DNA of 64,000 nt from the NCBI RefSeq assembly GCF_000220525.1, contig NZ_AFPK01000071.1:33135-97134 (forward strand). The letters run 5' to 3'. Position 1 is the stretch's first letter, and each line of letters starts with the position of its first letter. Under the pieces are notes generated by a model. It did no database searches. It was given only the letters and a program-made list of their open reading frames with translations, and was not told the origin of the DNA. Below are positions 57,282-64,000 of this stretch, one piece after another. A program made the translations under genes and the position numbers. The DNA is from Ochrovirga pacifica. GTDB taxonomy: Bacteria; Bacteroidota; Bacteroidia; Flavobacteriales; Flavobacteriaceae.

Positions 57282-59369
57282 ATGACTGAAAAAAAATCAT
57301 TGAACTTTATTGAACAAATCATAGAAGAAGATTTGGCCAACGGAATGCCTAAAAAAGACTTACGATTCCGTTTTCCTCCAGAACCTAATGGGTATTTGCA
57401 CATAGGACATGCGGCTTCTATTTGTTTAAATTTTGGGTTGGGTGAAAAATACAATGCCCCCGTAAACCTTCGTTTTGACGACACCAATCCTGCCAAGGAA
57501 GAACAAGAATATGTAGATGCCATAAAAAGAGACGTGGCCTGGTTAGGGTTTCAGTGGGATAAAGAATTGTACTCTTCTGATTACTTTCAGCAATTGTATG
57601 ATTGGGCCATACAACTTATTAAAGATGGCAAAGCCTATGTAGATTTACAATCTTCAGAAGAAATTGCTGCTCAAAAAGGAACCCCTACCGAACCTGGTGT
57701 AGCTGGTCCTTACAGAGACACCAGCCCTGATGAAAATTTAGCTTTGTTTCTTAAAATGAAAAATGGTGAATTTGAAGAAGGTCAGGCTATTTTAAGAGCC
57801 AAAATAGACATGGCACACAACAACATGCACATGCGCGATCCTATTATGTATCGTATTTTAAAAAAGGCACATCATAGAACAGGTAACGATTGGGTTATTT
57901 ACCCTATGTACGATTGGACACATGGAGAATCGGACTATCTGGAACAAATTACACACTCTTTGTGTACTTTGGAGTTTAAAAGTCATCGTGATTTGTATGA
58001 ATGGTATTTAGAACAAGTATACAATCAAAAAAACATCAAACCTAAACAAAGAGAGTTTGCCCGTAGAAATATTAGCTACACAGTTATGAGCAAACGCAAA
58101 TTGTTGCAATTGGTTAACGAAGGACATGTAGCGGGTTGGGACGACCCACGTATGCCTACCATTTCTGGATTAAGACGTAGAGGCTACACCCCTAACTCGA
58201 TTAAGAAGTTTAGTGAGGTTGCGGGAATTTCTAAAAGAGACAATGTAACGGATGTAGCATTGTTAGAATTCTGCATAAAAGACGAACTAAACAAAACCGC
58301 ACCCCGTGTGATGGCTGTTTTAGACCCTGTAAAATTGGTGATAGACAATTATCCACAAGACATGGAAGAAATTTTAATTGCAGAAAACAACCCTGAAGAC
58401 GAGCAAGCAGGAACCAGAGAGGTTCCATTTGCAAAAGAATTGTACATAGAACGTGAAGACTTTAGAGAACAGGCAAACAAAAAGTTTTTCCGCTTAAAAT
58501 TAGGTGGTGAAGTTCGTTTAAAAAACGCTTATATCATCAAAGCAGATACGGTTGAGAAAGACGAGCATGGAAACATTACAGTCATTCATTGTACGGCCGA
58601 CTTAGACTCTCGTTCAGGTTCGGGTACTGAAGCTAGTAAACGTAGAGTAAAAGGAACCATTCATTGGGTAAGTAGCAAACATGCTCTACAAGCAGAGGTT
58701 CGTTTGTACGATCGTTTGTTTAAAGACGAAGCTCCTGATAGTCATAAAGACATCGACTTTAAAGAATTTATCAACTCAAATTCTTTGCAGACCATTACAG
58801 CCTTGGTAGAACCAAGTTTGCAAGTATCACAGCCTGGAGATCGTTTTCAATTTCAGCGTAAAGGTTATTTTTGTGCCGATGTAGATAGCACATCCAACCA
58901 GTTAATTTTTAATCGTACCGTAGGCTTAACCGATTCTTGGGCCAAACAAGAACAAAAAAAACAAGCCCCTACCAGCGACACTAATTACGATGCCATTTTG
59001 CCTTTGGCAGCTAAGTACCTAAAAGCACGTTCTAACGAGGATAGAGCGACTCTTTTAGCAACCATAGAACCTTTGGCCAAACAAGTAAACCTTGATGTTT
59101 TAAGTAAAAAATTAAGTGAAGCCATTGCCAATAAAGATGTATTGGCAGGTTTGTTAACACTAAAGTTTTTAGGAATTGATACAGACGAACAGCATGCTTT
59201 TTTAGGCAAAGCATTGGACATGAAAAATGGAGCTATAAAATTAGAGGCTATTAATTTAACCATAGCTGATAAGAACTTGCTGTCTAAAAATCGAATTCAA
59301 CTAGAAAGTCTTTTGGCAGACGAAAAGAGTCCCTTTATTAAAGAATTGTTAGAAAATGCTTTGGCATAA
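57282..59369 (+). CDS. glnS: Glutaminyl-tRNA synthetase with C-terminal extension
   Basis: A 695-residue class I synthetase from ATG 57282 (a GTG nine bases upstream is possible). HIGH motif in GYLHIGHAASI (residues 40-43), KMSKS-type VMSKRKLLQ near residues 268-274, and the beta-barrel domains FEFINSNSLQT-like and FNRTVGLTDSW to about residue 560. E. coli GlnRS is 554 residues; about 130 extra C-terminal residues (AAKYLKARSNEDRATLLATI onward) are helical, without YqeY-type lysine motifs. Confers direct Gln-tRNA charging. Confidence 0.5.
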   Translation: MTEKKSLNFIEQIIEEDLANGMPKKDLRFRFPPEPNGYLHIGHAASICLNFGLGEKYNAPVNLRFDDTNPAKEEQEYVDAIKRDVAWLGFQWDKELYSSDYFQQLYDWAIQLIKDGKAYVDLQSSEEIAAQKGTPTEPGVAGPYRDTSPDENLALFLKMKNGEFEEGQAILRAKIDMAHNNMHMRDPIMYRILKKAHHRTGNDWVIYPMYDWTHGESDYLEQITHSLCTLEFKSHRDLYEWYLEQVYNQKNIKPKQREFARRNISYTVMSKRKLLQLVNEGHVAGWDDPRMPTISGLRRRGYTPNSIKKFSEVAGISKRDNVTDVALLEFCIKDELNKTAPRVMAVLDPVKLVIDNYPQDMEEILIAENNPEDEQAGTREVPFAKELYIEREDFREQANKKFFRLKLGGEVRLKNAYIIKADTVEKDEHGNITVIHCTADLDSRSGSGTEASKRRVKGTIHWVSSKHALQAEVRLYDRLFKDEAPDSHKDIDFKEFINSNSLQTITALVEPSLQVSQPGDRFQFQRKGYFCADVDSTSNQLIFNRTVGLTDSWAKQEQKKQAPTSDTNYDAILPLAAKYLKARSNEDRATLLATIEPLAKQVNLDVLSKKLSEAIANKDVLAGLLTLKFLGIDTDEQHAFLGKALDMKNGAIKLEAINLTIADKNLLSKNRIQLESLLADEKSPFIKELLENALA

Positions 59370-59376
59370 TCGTTAA

Positions 59377-59408
59377 AAAAATCGAGAAATAAACCTCTCG
59401 ATTTTTTT
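59377..59408 (+). terminator. glnS terminator
   Basis: AAAAATCGAGA and TCTCGATTTTT with an eight-base loop and a long T run, 8 bases after the stop. Confidence 0.5.
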
Positions 59409-59502
59409 TGATATTCCTCACCTTTTGGCCGATTTGTAATCAATCCATTCGTTAAGCGACTTAAGAAACAATATATTTGATTTTTAACCGAAAAACACAA
59501 AC

Positions 59503-59862
59503 ATGGTACAAACAATCACAAAACAAGATTTTTTAGATAAAGTATTTAATTTTGAAGCTTCTCAGAAATGGGATTTTGCTGGGGACGTTCCTGCCATCAT
59601 TGACTTTTATGCAGATTGGTGTGGTCCTTGTAAAGCAGTAGCTCCTGTTTTAGAAGAATTAGAAAAAGAATACGAGGGTAAAATAAACATTTATAAGGTA
59701 GATACAGAAGCTGAACAAGAATTAGCTGCAGCTTTTGGTATTCGTTCTATTCCTTCTTTGTTGTTTTGTCCTAAAGGAGAAGAACCACAAATGGCACAAG
59801 GTGCTTTGCCTAAACAACAATTTGAACAGTTGATAAAAGATATTTTAAAAGTAGAGAAATAA
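59503..59862 (+). CDS. trxA: Thioredoxin
   Basis: A 119-residue thioredoxin. Active site DWCGPCK with Cys40 and Cys43, the cis-Pro segment SIPSLLF, and the standard fold. Slightly longer than E. coli TrxA (109). Monocistronic, 94 bases after the glnS terminator region; the hairpin downstream belongs mainly to the opposite strand. Confidence 0.5.
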   Translation: MVQTITKQDFLDKVFNFEASQKWDFAGDVPAIIDFYADWCGPCKAVAPVLEELEKEYEGKINIYKVDTEAEQELAAAFGIRSIPSLLFCPKGEEPQMAQGALPKQQFEQLIKDILKVEK

Positions 59863-59879
59863 GATTTTTTACATAAAAA

Positions 59880-59920
59880 AACAACAGAAAAAGTCACCAT
59901 TTGGTGGCTTTTCTGTTGTT
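59880..59920 (-). terminator. Terminator of the 116-residue paralog gene
   Basis: A long stem (AACAACAGAAAAAG...CACCA with TGGTG...CTTTTCTGTTGTT; one wobble) with two-base loop. A7 on the plus strand gives T7 after it on the minus strand, so it ends the minus-strand gene; trxA transcripts may also end here, but with no T run. Confidence 0.5.
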
Positions 59921-59972
59921 AACAAGGGTATTACAAAGGGGGTAATTTATGCATTGATTTCTAGTTTAGATT

Positions 59973-60323
59973 CTAGTTAACAAAATGTAAATTTTGAGTG
60001 CTTAAATTTTCTAAATACATCGAAAGTTTAAAAGCAAAGCGTTTAACTTTTAATGTAAGTGATCCTGCGAGCGATACATCTGGGTTTGCAACCTGCTCTA
60101 TTCGTTCTTGCATTCTATGCTTAATTACACTTGGTAACGTAGCCAAGCAGTTGCTAACAACCACGTTGGCTTTTCTAGCATTGTAAAAAGAAACAACCAA
60201 ATGATAATTTGCTTCTTTTTTGTAAATGACTACTGGAATAGGTGTAATGAGTTGAATTTTGTTTTTTAAATACAATACATCTAGCTTGTTGGGGCAATGA
60301 TAAAGGGTAATGGGTCTTTTCAT
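59973..60323 (-). CDS. Uncharacterised 116-residue protein, paralog 1
   Basis: From ATG 60323, 116 residues. No recognised family. The N-terminal half is beta-alpha-beta in character (ITLYHCPN, LDVLYLKNKIQLI, PVVIYKK, YHLVVSFYNARKANVVVSN), loosely like DUF2007-type small signal proteins, then a charged helix and a conserved C-end KLSMYLENLSTQNLHFVN. No signal or membrane helix. It is nearly the same length, gap-free, as the gene at 60498 and shares roughly half its residues. Alternate start upstream (to 60404) is not shared by the paralog. Terminator downstream. Confidence 0.5.
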   Translation of the reverse strand: MKRPITLYHCPNKLDVLYLKNKIQLITPIPVVIYKKEANYHLVVSFYNARKANVVVSNCLATLPSVIKHRMQERIEQVANPDVSLAGSLTLKVKRFAFKLSMYLENLSTQNLHFVN

Positions 60324-60371
60324 AAAAAAAGGTTTAGGGTATACGTTTAGTTTTATTAGGGTATTTCTAAA

Positions 60372-60393
60372 AAAACCATACCAGTATGGTTTT
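60372..60393. promoter_or_regulatory. Perfect 10-bp inverted repeat upstream of paralog 1
   Basis: AAAACCATAC CA GTATGGTTTT; centre about 60 bases before the ATG. Contains the core ATACCAGTATG that recurs, with one change, upstream of paralog 2. Confidence 0.5.
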
Positions 60394-60497
60394 AGTAATA
60401 ACAAAAGTAACTATTTTTTATTACTATGCAAATTTAACTTATGTTTATTTTAATATTTTTCAAAAATTCAACACATTATCTACATATTATGCAATGT

Positions 60498-60848
60498 TTA
60501 GCTAATCAAATGTACATTCTGAATACTTGTATTTTTGAGATAAATAGAAAGTTTAGCATACCAATTGGTTACATTTTGTGTAATTAACTTATAAATTTTA
60601 ATTTCTGTATCTGTTGTTTTTAAGACACGTTTACGCATTTGCTGCCTGATATTACTAGGTAAAAAAGACAAACTATTTTGAACAATAACATTAATTTTTC
60701 TGCTATTGTAATAAGAAACCACCAAGTGATATTCTCCATTTTTTCTATGAATTACCACCGGAACTGGATAGATCAGTTGAATTTTGTTTTTTAAATACCA
60801 AGCATCTAACTGATCAGTGCATCGATAAAGTGAGATAGGCTTTTTCAT
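60498..60848 (-). CDS. Uncharacterised 116-residue protein, paralog 2
   Basis: From ATG 60848, also 116 residues, aligned without gaps to the neighbour: ISLYRCTDQLDAWYLKNKIQ, PVPVVIHRK, YHLVVSYYNSRKINVIVQN, and the last segment KLSIYLKNTSIQNVHLIS. Identical positions cluster in the YLKNKIQLI, PVVI, YHLVVS and KLS segments. It is separated from paralog 1 by 174 bases, including the palindrome, so each may be transcribed alone. Function unknown. Confidence 0.5.
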   Translation of the reverse strand: MKKPISLYRCTDQLDAWYLKNKIQLIYPVPVVIHRKNGEYHLVVSYYNSRKINVIVQNSLSFLPSNIRQQMRKRVLKTTDTEIKIYKLITQNVTNWYAKLSIYLKNTSIQNVHLIS

Positions 60849-60913
60849 GATTGCAGCTTTTAGGATAAACAATTATTTATTAACAGTGATATAAAACTAC
60901 ATAAGATAATACA

Positions 60914-60924
60914 ATACTAGTATG
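60914..60924. promoter_or_regulatory. Palindrome upstream of paralog 2
   Basis: ATACTAGTATG, with the perfect 10-bp palindrome ATACTAGTAT at 60914-60923, inside a looser inverted repeat of ATAATA and TTATTAT. One base differs from the ATACCAGTATG core of paralog 1. Centre about 71 bases before the ATG. Confidence 0.5.
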
Positions 60925-61021
60925 ATTATTATCATAACATTAGTTCTTTTTGATTATTTAAACACAACAACTACCTAAATACAAGAACTTTATGAATTGT
61001 TACATTTCTTATTTCAAATAA

Positions 61022-61058
61022 AAAACCCTCAGTAATTCCTATTATTACTAAGGGTTAA
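61022..61058 (-). terminator. Orphan minus-strand terminator
   Basis: AACCCT-c-AGTAAT pairs with ATTACT-a-AGGGTT around TCCTATT; on the minus strand it is followed by T6. No recognised gene ends just upstream of it: the exonuclease stop is about 440 bases away. Confidence 0.5.
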
Positions 61059-61295
61059 GGGTATAATACTTTTATTGGGGTATGCTATGCTAGCAAATAC
61101 AATCGTTTGCTTTTATATTATCAAATGTAATTTTTTTTGCATTTATTGATATTGATTAGAATCAAAAATCAAAAATCAAGTCAATATAGTGCTTTTATAA
61201 GTATATATAGTACTATTTATAAATATACTATGATACCATAGAATTCTACATATAACTCTACATTAATCTATTATGTATTTTTATAGGATCAAAAA
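61059..61295. other. AT-rich gene-free stretch
   Basis: No ORF of any plausible kind. It holds the small hairpin AGCAAA/TTTGCT (61092-61111) and AATCAAA direct repeats (about 61170-61180). A short transcript ending at the orphan terminator could come from here. Confidence 0.5.
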
Positions 61296-61426
61296 AGCTA
61301 CGTAACAATTTTAAAAAACACCTAGACTTTTGGGTAAAAGCTCATGTACTTTTTAAGAAAAGCTCAGTAACTTTTGTGTAAAAGTACAGGAGCTTTTAAA
61401 AAAAAGGGCATAAACTTTTAAAGAAA
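61296..61426. repeat. Degenerate 22-bp tandem repeat array
   Basis: Four exact-length 22-bp units at 61339-61360, 61361-61382, 61383-61404 and 61405-61426, each of form AG-n4-...-CTTTT-...-AAA: AGCTCA..., AGCTCA..., AGTACA..., AGGGCA.... Two looser units (about 23 and 20 bp) precede from 61296. Twenty-two is not a multiple of three, so it is not a coding repeat. Confidence 0.5.
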
Positions 61427-61501
61427 TCACTGGAGTAAGAACTGTTTGATAGGGCATCTCTTTGAAAAATTATAGAACGATAATTTTTTTATCTAGAAGT
61501 A

Positions 61502-62206
61502 TTACACAAACACAACGGCATCATCTTTTATTAACGGTTGGTTGTTAAATCGTAAATACAGTCTGGCCAAAGCCAATACATCTTGCTCGCAATACCTAAC
61601 AATTCTAGGCAAATCTTTATCTTGATAAAAAACTTTGCCAACCTGACTTCCATCAATATCTCCTTTAGGACTAGGAATTTTTAATAAATATGTGAGTAGT
61701 TTTAAAGATGTATAATGTTTGTAATCTCCAAATTTCCAGAGCTCTAGCGTATCTAGGTGTGGAATTTCCCATGGTTTTTTACCAAAAAGATTTAGTGCTT
61801 TGGGAAGATCTATTCCGTGGACAACCATTCTACGTGCAATAAAAGGAAAATCAAATTCTTTAGCATTGTGACCACACAACAAATGCTGCGAACTGCTAAA
61901 GTGAGTGTCTACTAATTTTTTAAAATCTTTTAGCAATTGCAATTCGTCATCAGAAGCAAAAGAAGTAATTCTTAATGTGTTTTGCGAAAAAAAACCGACC
62001 GATATACAGACAATTTTACCAAACTCTGCCCAAATTCCTGCATTGTCGTAAAAGTCTTTGGCAGTAATTTCATCTCCTCTTTTGTACGCAGTTTTGCTGG
62101 CAAACAATTCTTGTTCTATAGCAGGTACATGATCGTAGGTAGGATATAGTGATACCGTTTCTATATCTAAAAACAAGATGTTTTCTTTAGAAATTTTAAA
62201 ATTCAT
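61502..62206 (-). CDS. 3'-5' exonuclease, PolB-type DEDDy
   Basis: A 234-residue protein from ATG 62206 (upstream frame adds a hydrophobic stretch and is unlikely). DEDD nuclease core: Exo I FLDIETVSL (Asp, Glu), Exo II CGHNAKEFDFPF (Asp) and Exo III YCEQDVLALARLYLRF (Tyr-x3-Asp). This matches predicted PolB-related 3'-5' exonucleases of about 230 residues. Likely DNA, possibly RNA. Its 3' side faces the 22-bp repeat region with no clear terminator for 440 bases. Confidence 0.5.
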   Translation of the reverse strand: MNFKISKENILFLDIETVSLYPTYDHVPAIEQELFASKTAYKRGDEITAKDFYDNAGIWAEFGKIVCISVGFFSQNTLRITSFASDDELQLLKDFKKLVDTHFSSSQHLLCGHNAKEFDFPFIARRMVVHGIDLPKALNLFGKKPWEIPHLDTLELWKFGDYKHYTSLKLLTYLLKIPSPKGDIDGSQVGKVFYQDKDLPRIVRYCEQDVLALARLYLRFNNQPLIKDDAVVFV

Positions 62207-62245
62207 AAACTTTATTGCTAAAGTTAACAAACTAAAGGCAATAAA

Positions 62246-62271
62246 AAAACCCACCTGTTTAGGTGGGTTTT
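62246..62271 (-). terminator. Terminator of the acidic lipoprotein gene
   Basis: AAAACCCACCT and AGGTGGGTTTT around GTTT, with a T7 run on the minus strand, 32 bases after the stop. Confidence 0.5.
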
Positions 62272-62302
62272 GAAATATCGTTTAATAAACTCTATTTTCT
62301 AA

Positions 62303-63343
62303 TTACTTGATAACAGCTACAGAACCATTAATTTTCACATTAGAGATTACGAATAAATCAGCATCTTTAAATTCGATTTCATTTTCATATCCTTCTAAGT
62401 ATAAGTTAGTAATTGTAGCTCCAGAAGCTTTCTTGAACTGTAATGCAGTACCTCCAACAGTAGAAACAGCTGTTACGTTAGTAAAAGTTGGATTATTGTT
62501 TTCTTTGTCTCCTTCGAAAGCAGTAGAAAATCCAGTATTATTATGTACAATGTTCAAGTTAGTAATACCTCCTGACCATCCTTCAGTCCAGTCAACAGAA
62601 TCATCAGAGTTATCTTCTAAATGCACTTCAGATGCAGAAACAGCTCCTCCGTAGAACTCAACACCATCATCATCACCATCGATTACAGCAATGTGATTAA
62701 CTACAGTTTCAGAACCTACTGCACAAAAAGAAATACCATTTGTTTGTGACTCTGAATCGATTTGAGCTCCAGTACCTCTTACTACTAAATACTCAATAGA
62801 ACCTGAATTATCTGCATTGTCAGTTCCTCCGTAAGGGAAAGCACCAACTTCAAACTCTACATTTAAACCTCCTGTAGAAATACCTTTTCCTAAGATTGTT
62901 AAACCTCCCCAGTCTCCTGACTCTCCATTTTCAGAAGAAAATACTACAGGCTCAGTAGCTGTACCTTTTACTACGATTTTAGCTCCCATATCAACTACTA
63001 AGTTAATATCAGCACCACCTTTTTTAGCGATTACTTCAGATCCTGCCTCAAAAGTTAAAGTTGCTCCATCCTGTACGTGAATTGTTTTACCTAAATAAAC
63101 AACACCATCAACAGTTTTGTCAGTAGTTACATCGTCTAATTCTTCTGTAGTACCAGCAGTATAAGTACTAGTCAAAGTAGCATCTTTCCATGCCCACCCA
63201 GAAACATCTAATTTAGTCCCAGGAGTGTAGTCTAATTTTCCAATAGTTTTTACTACTGGATCTACAGTGTTTGATGAATCATCGTCTGAACAGCTTACGA
63301 ACAATGCAGCAACAGCTAACATTGATAAAATTGATTTTTTCAT
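62303..63343 (-). CDS. Acidic secreted lipoprotein with beta-helix-like repeats
   Basis: A 346-residue lipoprotein from the ATG at about 63343. Lipobox ALFVSC followed by SDDDSSN, a surface-export type acidic tail. The body is beta-rich with glycine-containing repeats suggesting a right-handed beta helix (VVYLGKTIHVQDGATLTFEAG, WGGLTILGKGISTGG, GVEFYGGAVSASEVHLEDNS, GGTALQFKKASGATITNLYL). Family members sit behind TonB-dependent receptors in Bacteroidota, as here, but their role is unknown to me. A hairpin separates it from the receptor gene. Confidence 0.5.
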   Translation of the reverse strand: MKKSILSMLAVAALFVSCSDDDSSNTVDPVVKTIGKLDYTPGTKLDVSGWAWKDATLTSTYTAGTTEELDDVTTDKTVDGVVYLGKTIHVQDGATLTFEAGSEVIAKKGGADINLVVDMGAKIVVKGTATEPVVFSSENGESGDWGGLTILGKGISTGGLNVEFEVGAFPYGGTDNADNSGSIEYLVVRGTGAQIDSESQTNGISFCAVGSETVVNHIAVIDGDDDGVEFYGGAVSASEVHLEDNSDDSVDWTEGWSGGITNLNIVHNNTGFSTAFEGDKENNNPTFTNVTAVSTVGGTALQFKKASGATITNLYLEGYENEIEFKDADLFVISNVKINGSVAVIK

Positions 63344-63470
63344 TTTGATAAAATTTTGTTTTCGTTTCAAATTTTGTTTACACAAAGAAACGGTAGAATG
63401 TAAAACATGCAGTTAAGCAGGTATTAAGTTGCTGTTAATAATCAATTATTATATGTAAAAAAAATGTAAA

Positions 63471-63508
63471 CAAAAAAAAGCAATAGAACATGTATTCTAT
63501 TGCTTTTT
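63471..63508 (-). terminator. Hairpin between receptor and lipoprotein genes
   Basis: AGCAATAGAA and TTCTATTGCT around a six-base loop, then T9 on the minus strand. It lies between the TonB-dependent receptor stop and the lipoprotein, so it may act as a partial terminator. Confidence 0.5.
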
Positions 63509-63544
63509 GACAACTATTCTAAAAAAACTTATCTTTTTTTTGTT

Positions 63545-64000
63545 TTAGAAAGTATAACTTAAACTAACACCTATATTCACACCTCTTTTATAAGATGAAA
63601 CAGTTCTTGTAGAAGTACCGCTTCTTCCTGTTACGTCTTGAGTCTGTTCGATATTTGGATTCAATAAGTTTTTAAATGATCCTTTTAATTTTAACTTTTC
63701 AGACAATTGTTTTGATACTACTAAATCTAAAGTGACAAAACCTTTTTCAATGATTTCATCATTAAAAATAATATCCTTACTAGCATCACTTTCTGGAGCT
63801 CCTAAAGAAAATATTTTATCCGATGAGTAATTTGCGGACAAAGCTGCATTGAATTCATTTTCTTTTTCATCAGAATAATTCAATCCTGCATTGATAATGT
63901 AATCTGAAGCACCTGTTAAACCAGACTCTGTAACATCTTTAAATTGGTATACTTCAAATAAGTCTTGCTTATGGTACATATATGTAACATTGGCCTTTCC
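63545..64000 (-). CDS. TonB-dependent receptor, C-terminal part (partial)
   Basis: Open leftward frame entering at the right edge: about 151 residues of a beta-barrel. Alternating hydrophobic strands (ASDYIINAGLNYSDE, EFNAALSANYSSDKIF, FVTLDLVVSKQL, KLKLKGSFKNLLNPNIEQTQ), the family's typical late motif F-K-N-L-L-N-P, and a terminal aromatic Phe (IGVSLSYTF) for outer membrane assembly. Substrate unknown. The rest is outside the window. Confidence 0.5.
   Translation of the reverse strand, partial: GKANVTYMYHKQDLFEVYQFKDVTESGLTGASDYIINAGLNYSDEKENEFNAALSANYSSDKIFSLGAPESDASKDIIFNDEIIEKGFVTLDLVVSKQLSEKLKLKGSFKNLLNPNIEQTQDVTGRSGTSTRTVSSYKRGVNIGVSLSYTF

Noticed and set aside
59863..59920. Hairpin considered as a trxA terminator
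   Set aside because: The T run follows the stem only on the minus strand; trxA may end there but evidence favours the opposite gene.
61296..61426. 22-bp repeats considered as a CRISPR array
   Set aside because: Units are contiguous and divergent, with no unique spacers of constant length between conserved repeats, and no cas genes nearby.

Overview
The window reads as chromosome of a marine, gliding-type Flavobacteriaceae (Bacteroidota). Supporting signs are low GC by eye, SusC/SusD pairs, a PorW/SprE gliding and type IX secretion (T9SS) lipoprotein, a T9SS-sorted cargo protein, ATP synthase genes in the Bacteroidota arrangement (no beta or epsilon subunit here), -7 promoter boxes of the TAnnTTTG type, lipoproteins with acidic residues after the lipobox cysteine, and a tRNA without an encoded CCA. 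A GH16 enzyme with the agarase/porphyranase-like active-site spacing hints at algal polysaccharide use. I saw no phage, IS element, integrase or CRISPR array. Genus cannot be fixed from the sequence alone.

Layout. 1-13.1 kb: a maltose/maltodextrin locus. susC-susD-susE run leftward and off the edge; rightward run a LacI-type regulator, an MFS sugar importer, beta-phosphoglucomutase, GH65 maltose phosphorylase and a GH97 alpha-glucosidase. Together they would bind malto-oligosaccharides at the surface, trim them in the periplasm, import the disaccharide, phosphorolyse it and feed glucose 6-phosphate to glycolysis. 13.2-17.8 kb: pirin, a tiny CPxCG zinc-ribbon protein, TrkH/TrkA potassium uptake and RadC. 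17.8-25.1 kb: a compact surface-glycan segment (degenerate deacetylase-like protein, FdtA-type ketoisomerase, GT2, Wzx flippase, FdtB-type aminotransferase, FemAB/GNAT acyltransferase) whose leftward genes follow rarA with overlapping ends. 25.2-33.4 kb: housekeeping genes osmC, nadBA, ilvE, mnmD, ruvC, hemW and a T9SS cargo protein. 33.5-42.1 kb: a long leftward cluster sprE/porW - bactofilin - atpZ - DUF6168 - atpBEFHAG. 42.1-50.8 kb: nitronate monooxygenase-like enzyme, an M1 peptidase split by a frameshift at an A9 run, a subtilase lipoprotein, a metallo-beta-lactamase-fold hydrolase, a DUF6702 protein and a second, intact M1 peptidase. 50.9-57.1 kb: GH16, tRNA-Cys, folB, and a molybdenum hydroxylase operon (iorA-like, iorB-like, xdhC, mocA-like). 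57.3-59.9 kb: glnS and thioredoxin. 59.9-61.5 kb: the least explained stretch, with two tandem 116-residue paralogs of no recognised family, operator-like palindromes sharing a core in front of each, an orphan terminator and a degenerate 22-bp tandem repeat. 61.5-64 kb: a DEDD exonuclease, an acidic secreted lipoprotein and the 3' end of a TonB-dependent receptor.

The observations I rate highest are the A9 frameshift in the M1 peptidase (the missing C-terminus lies intact in the next frame), the tandem paralog pair with its shared palindromes, the 22-bp repeat array, the deacetylase-like protein with replaced catalytic motifs, and the histidine-rich periplasmic head of ATP synthase subunit a. 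All coordinates and identities come from reading the sequence; no database search was run.
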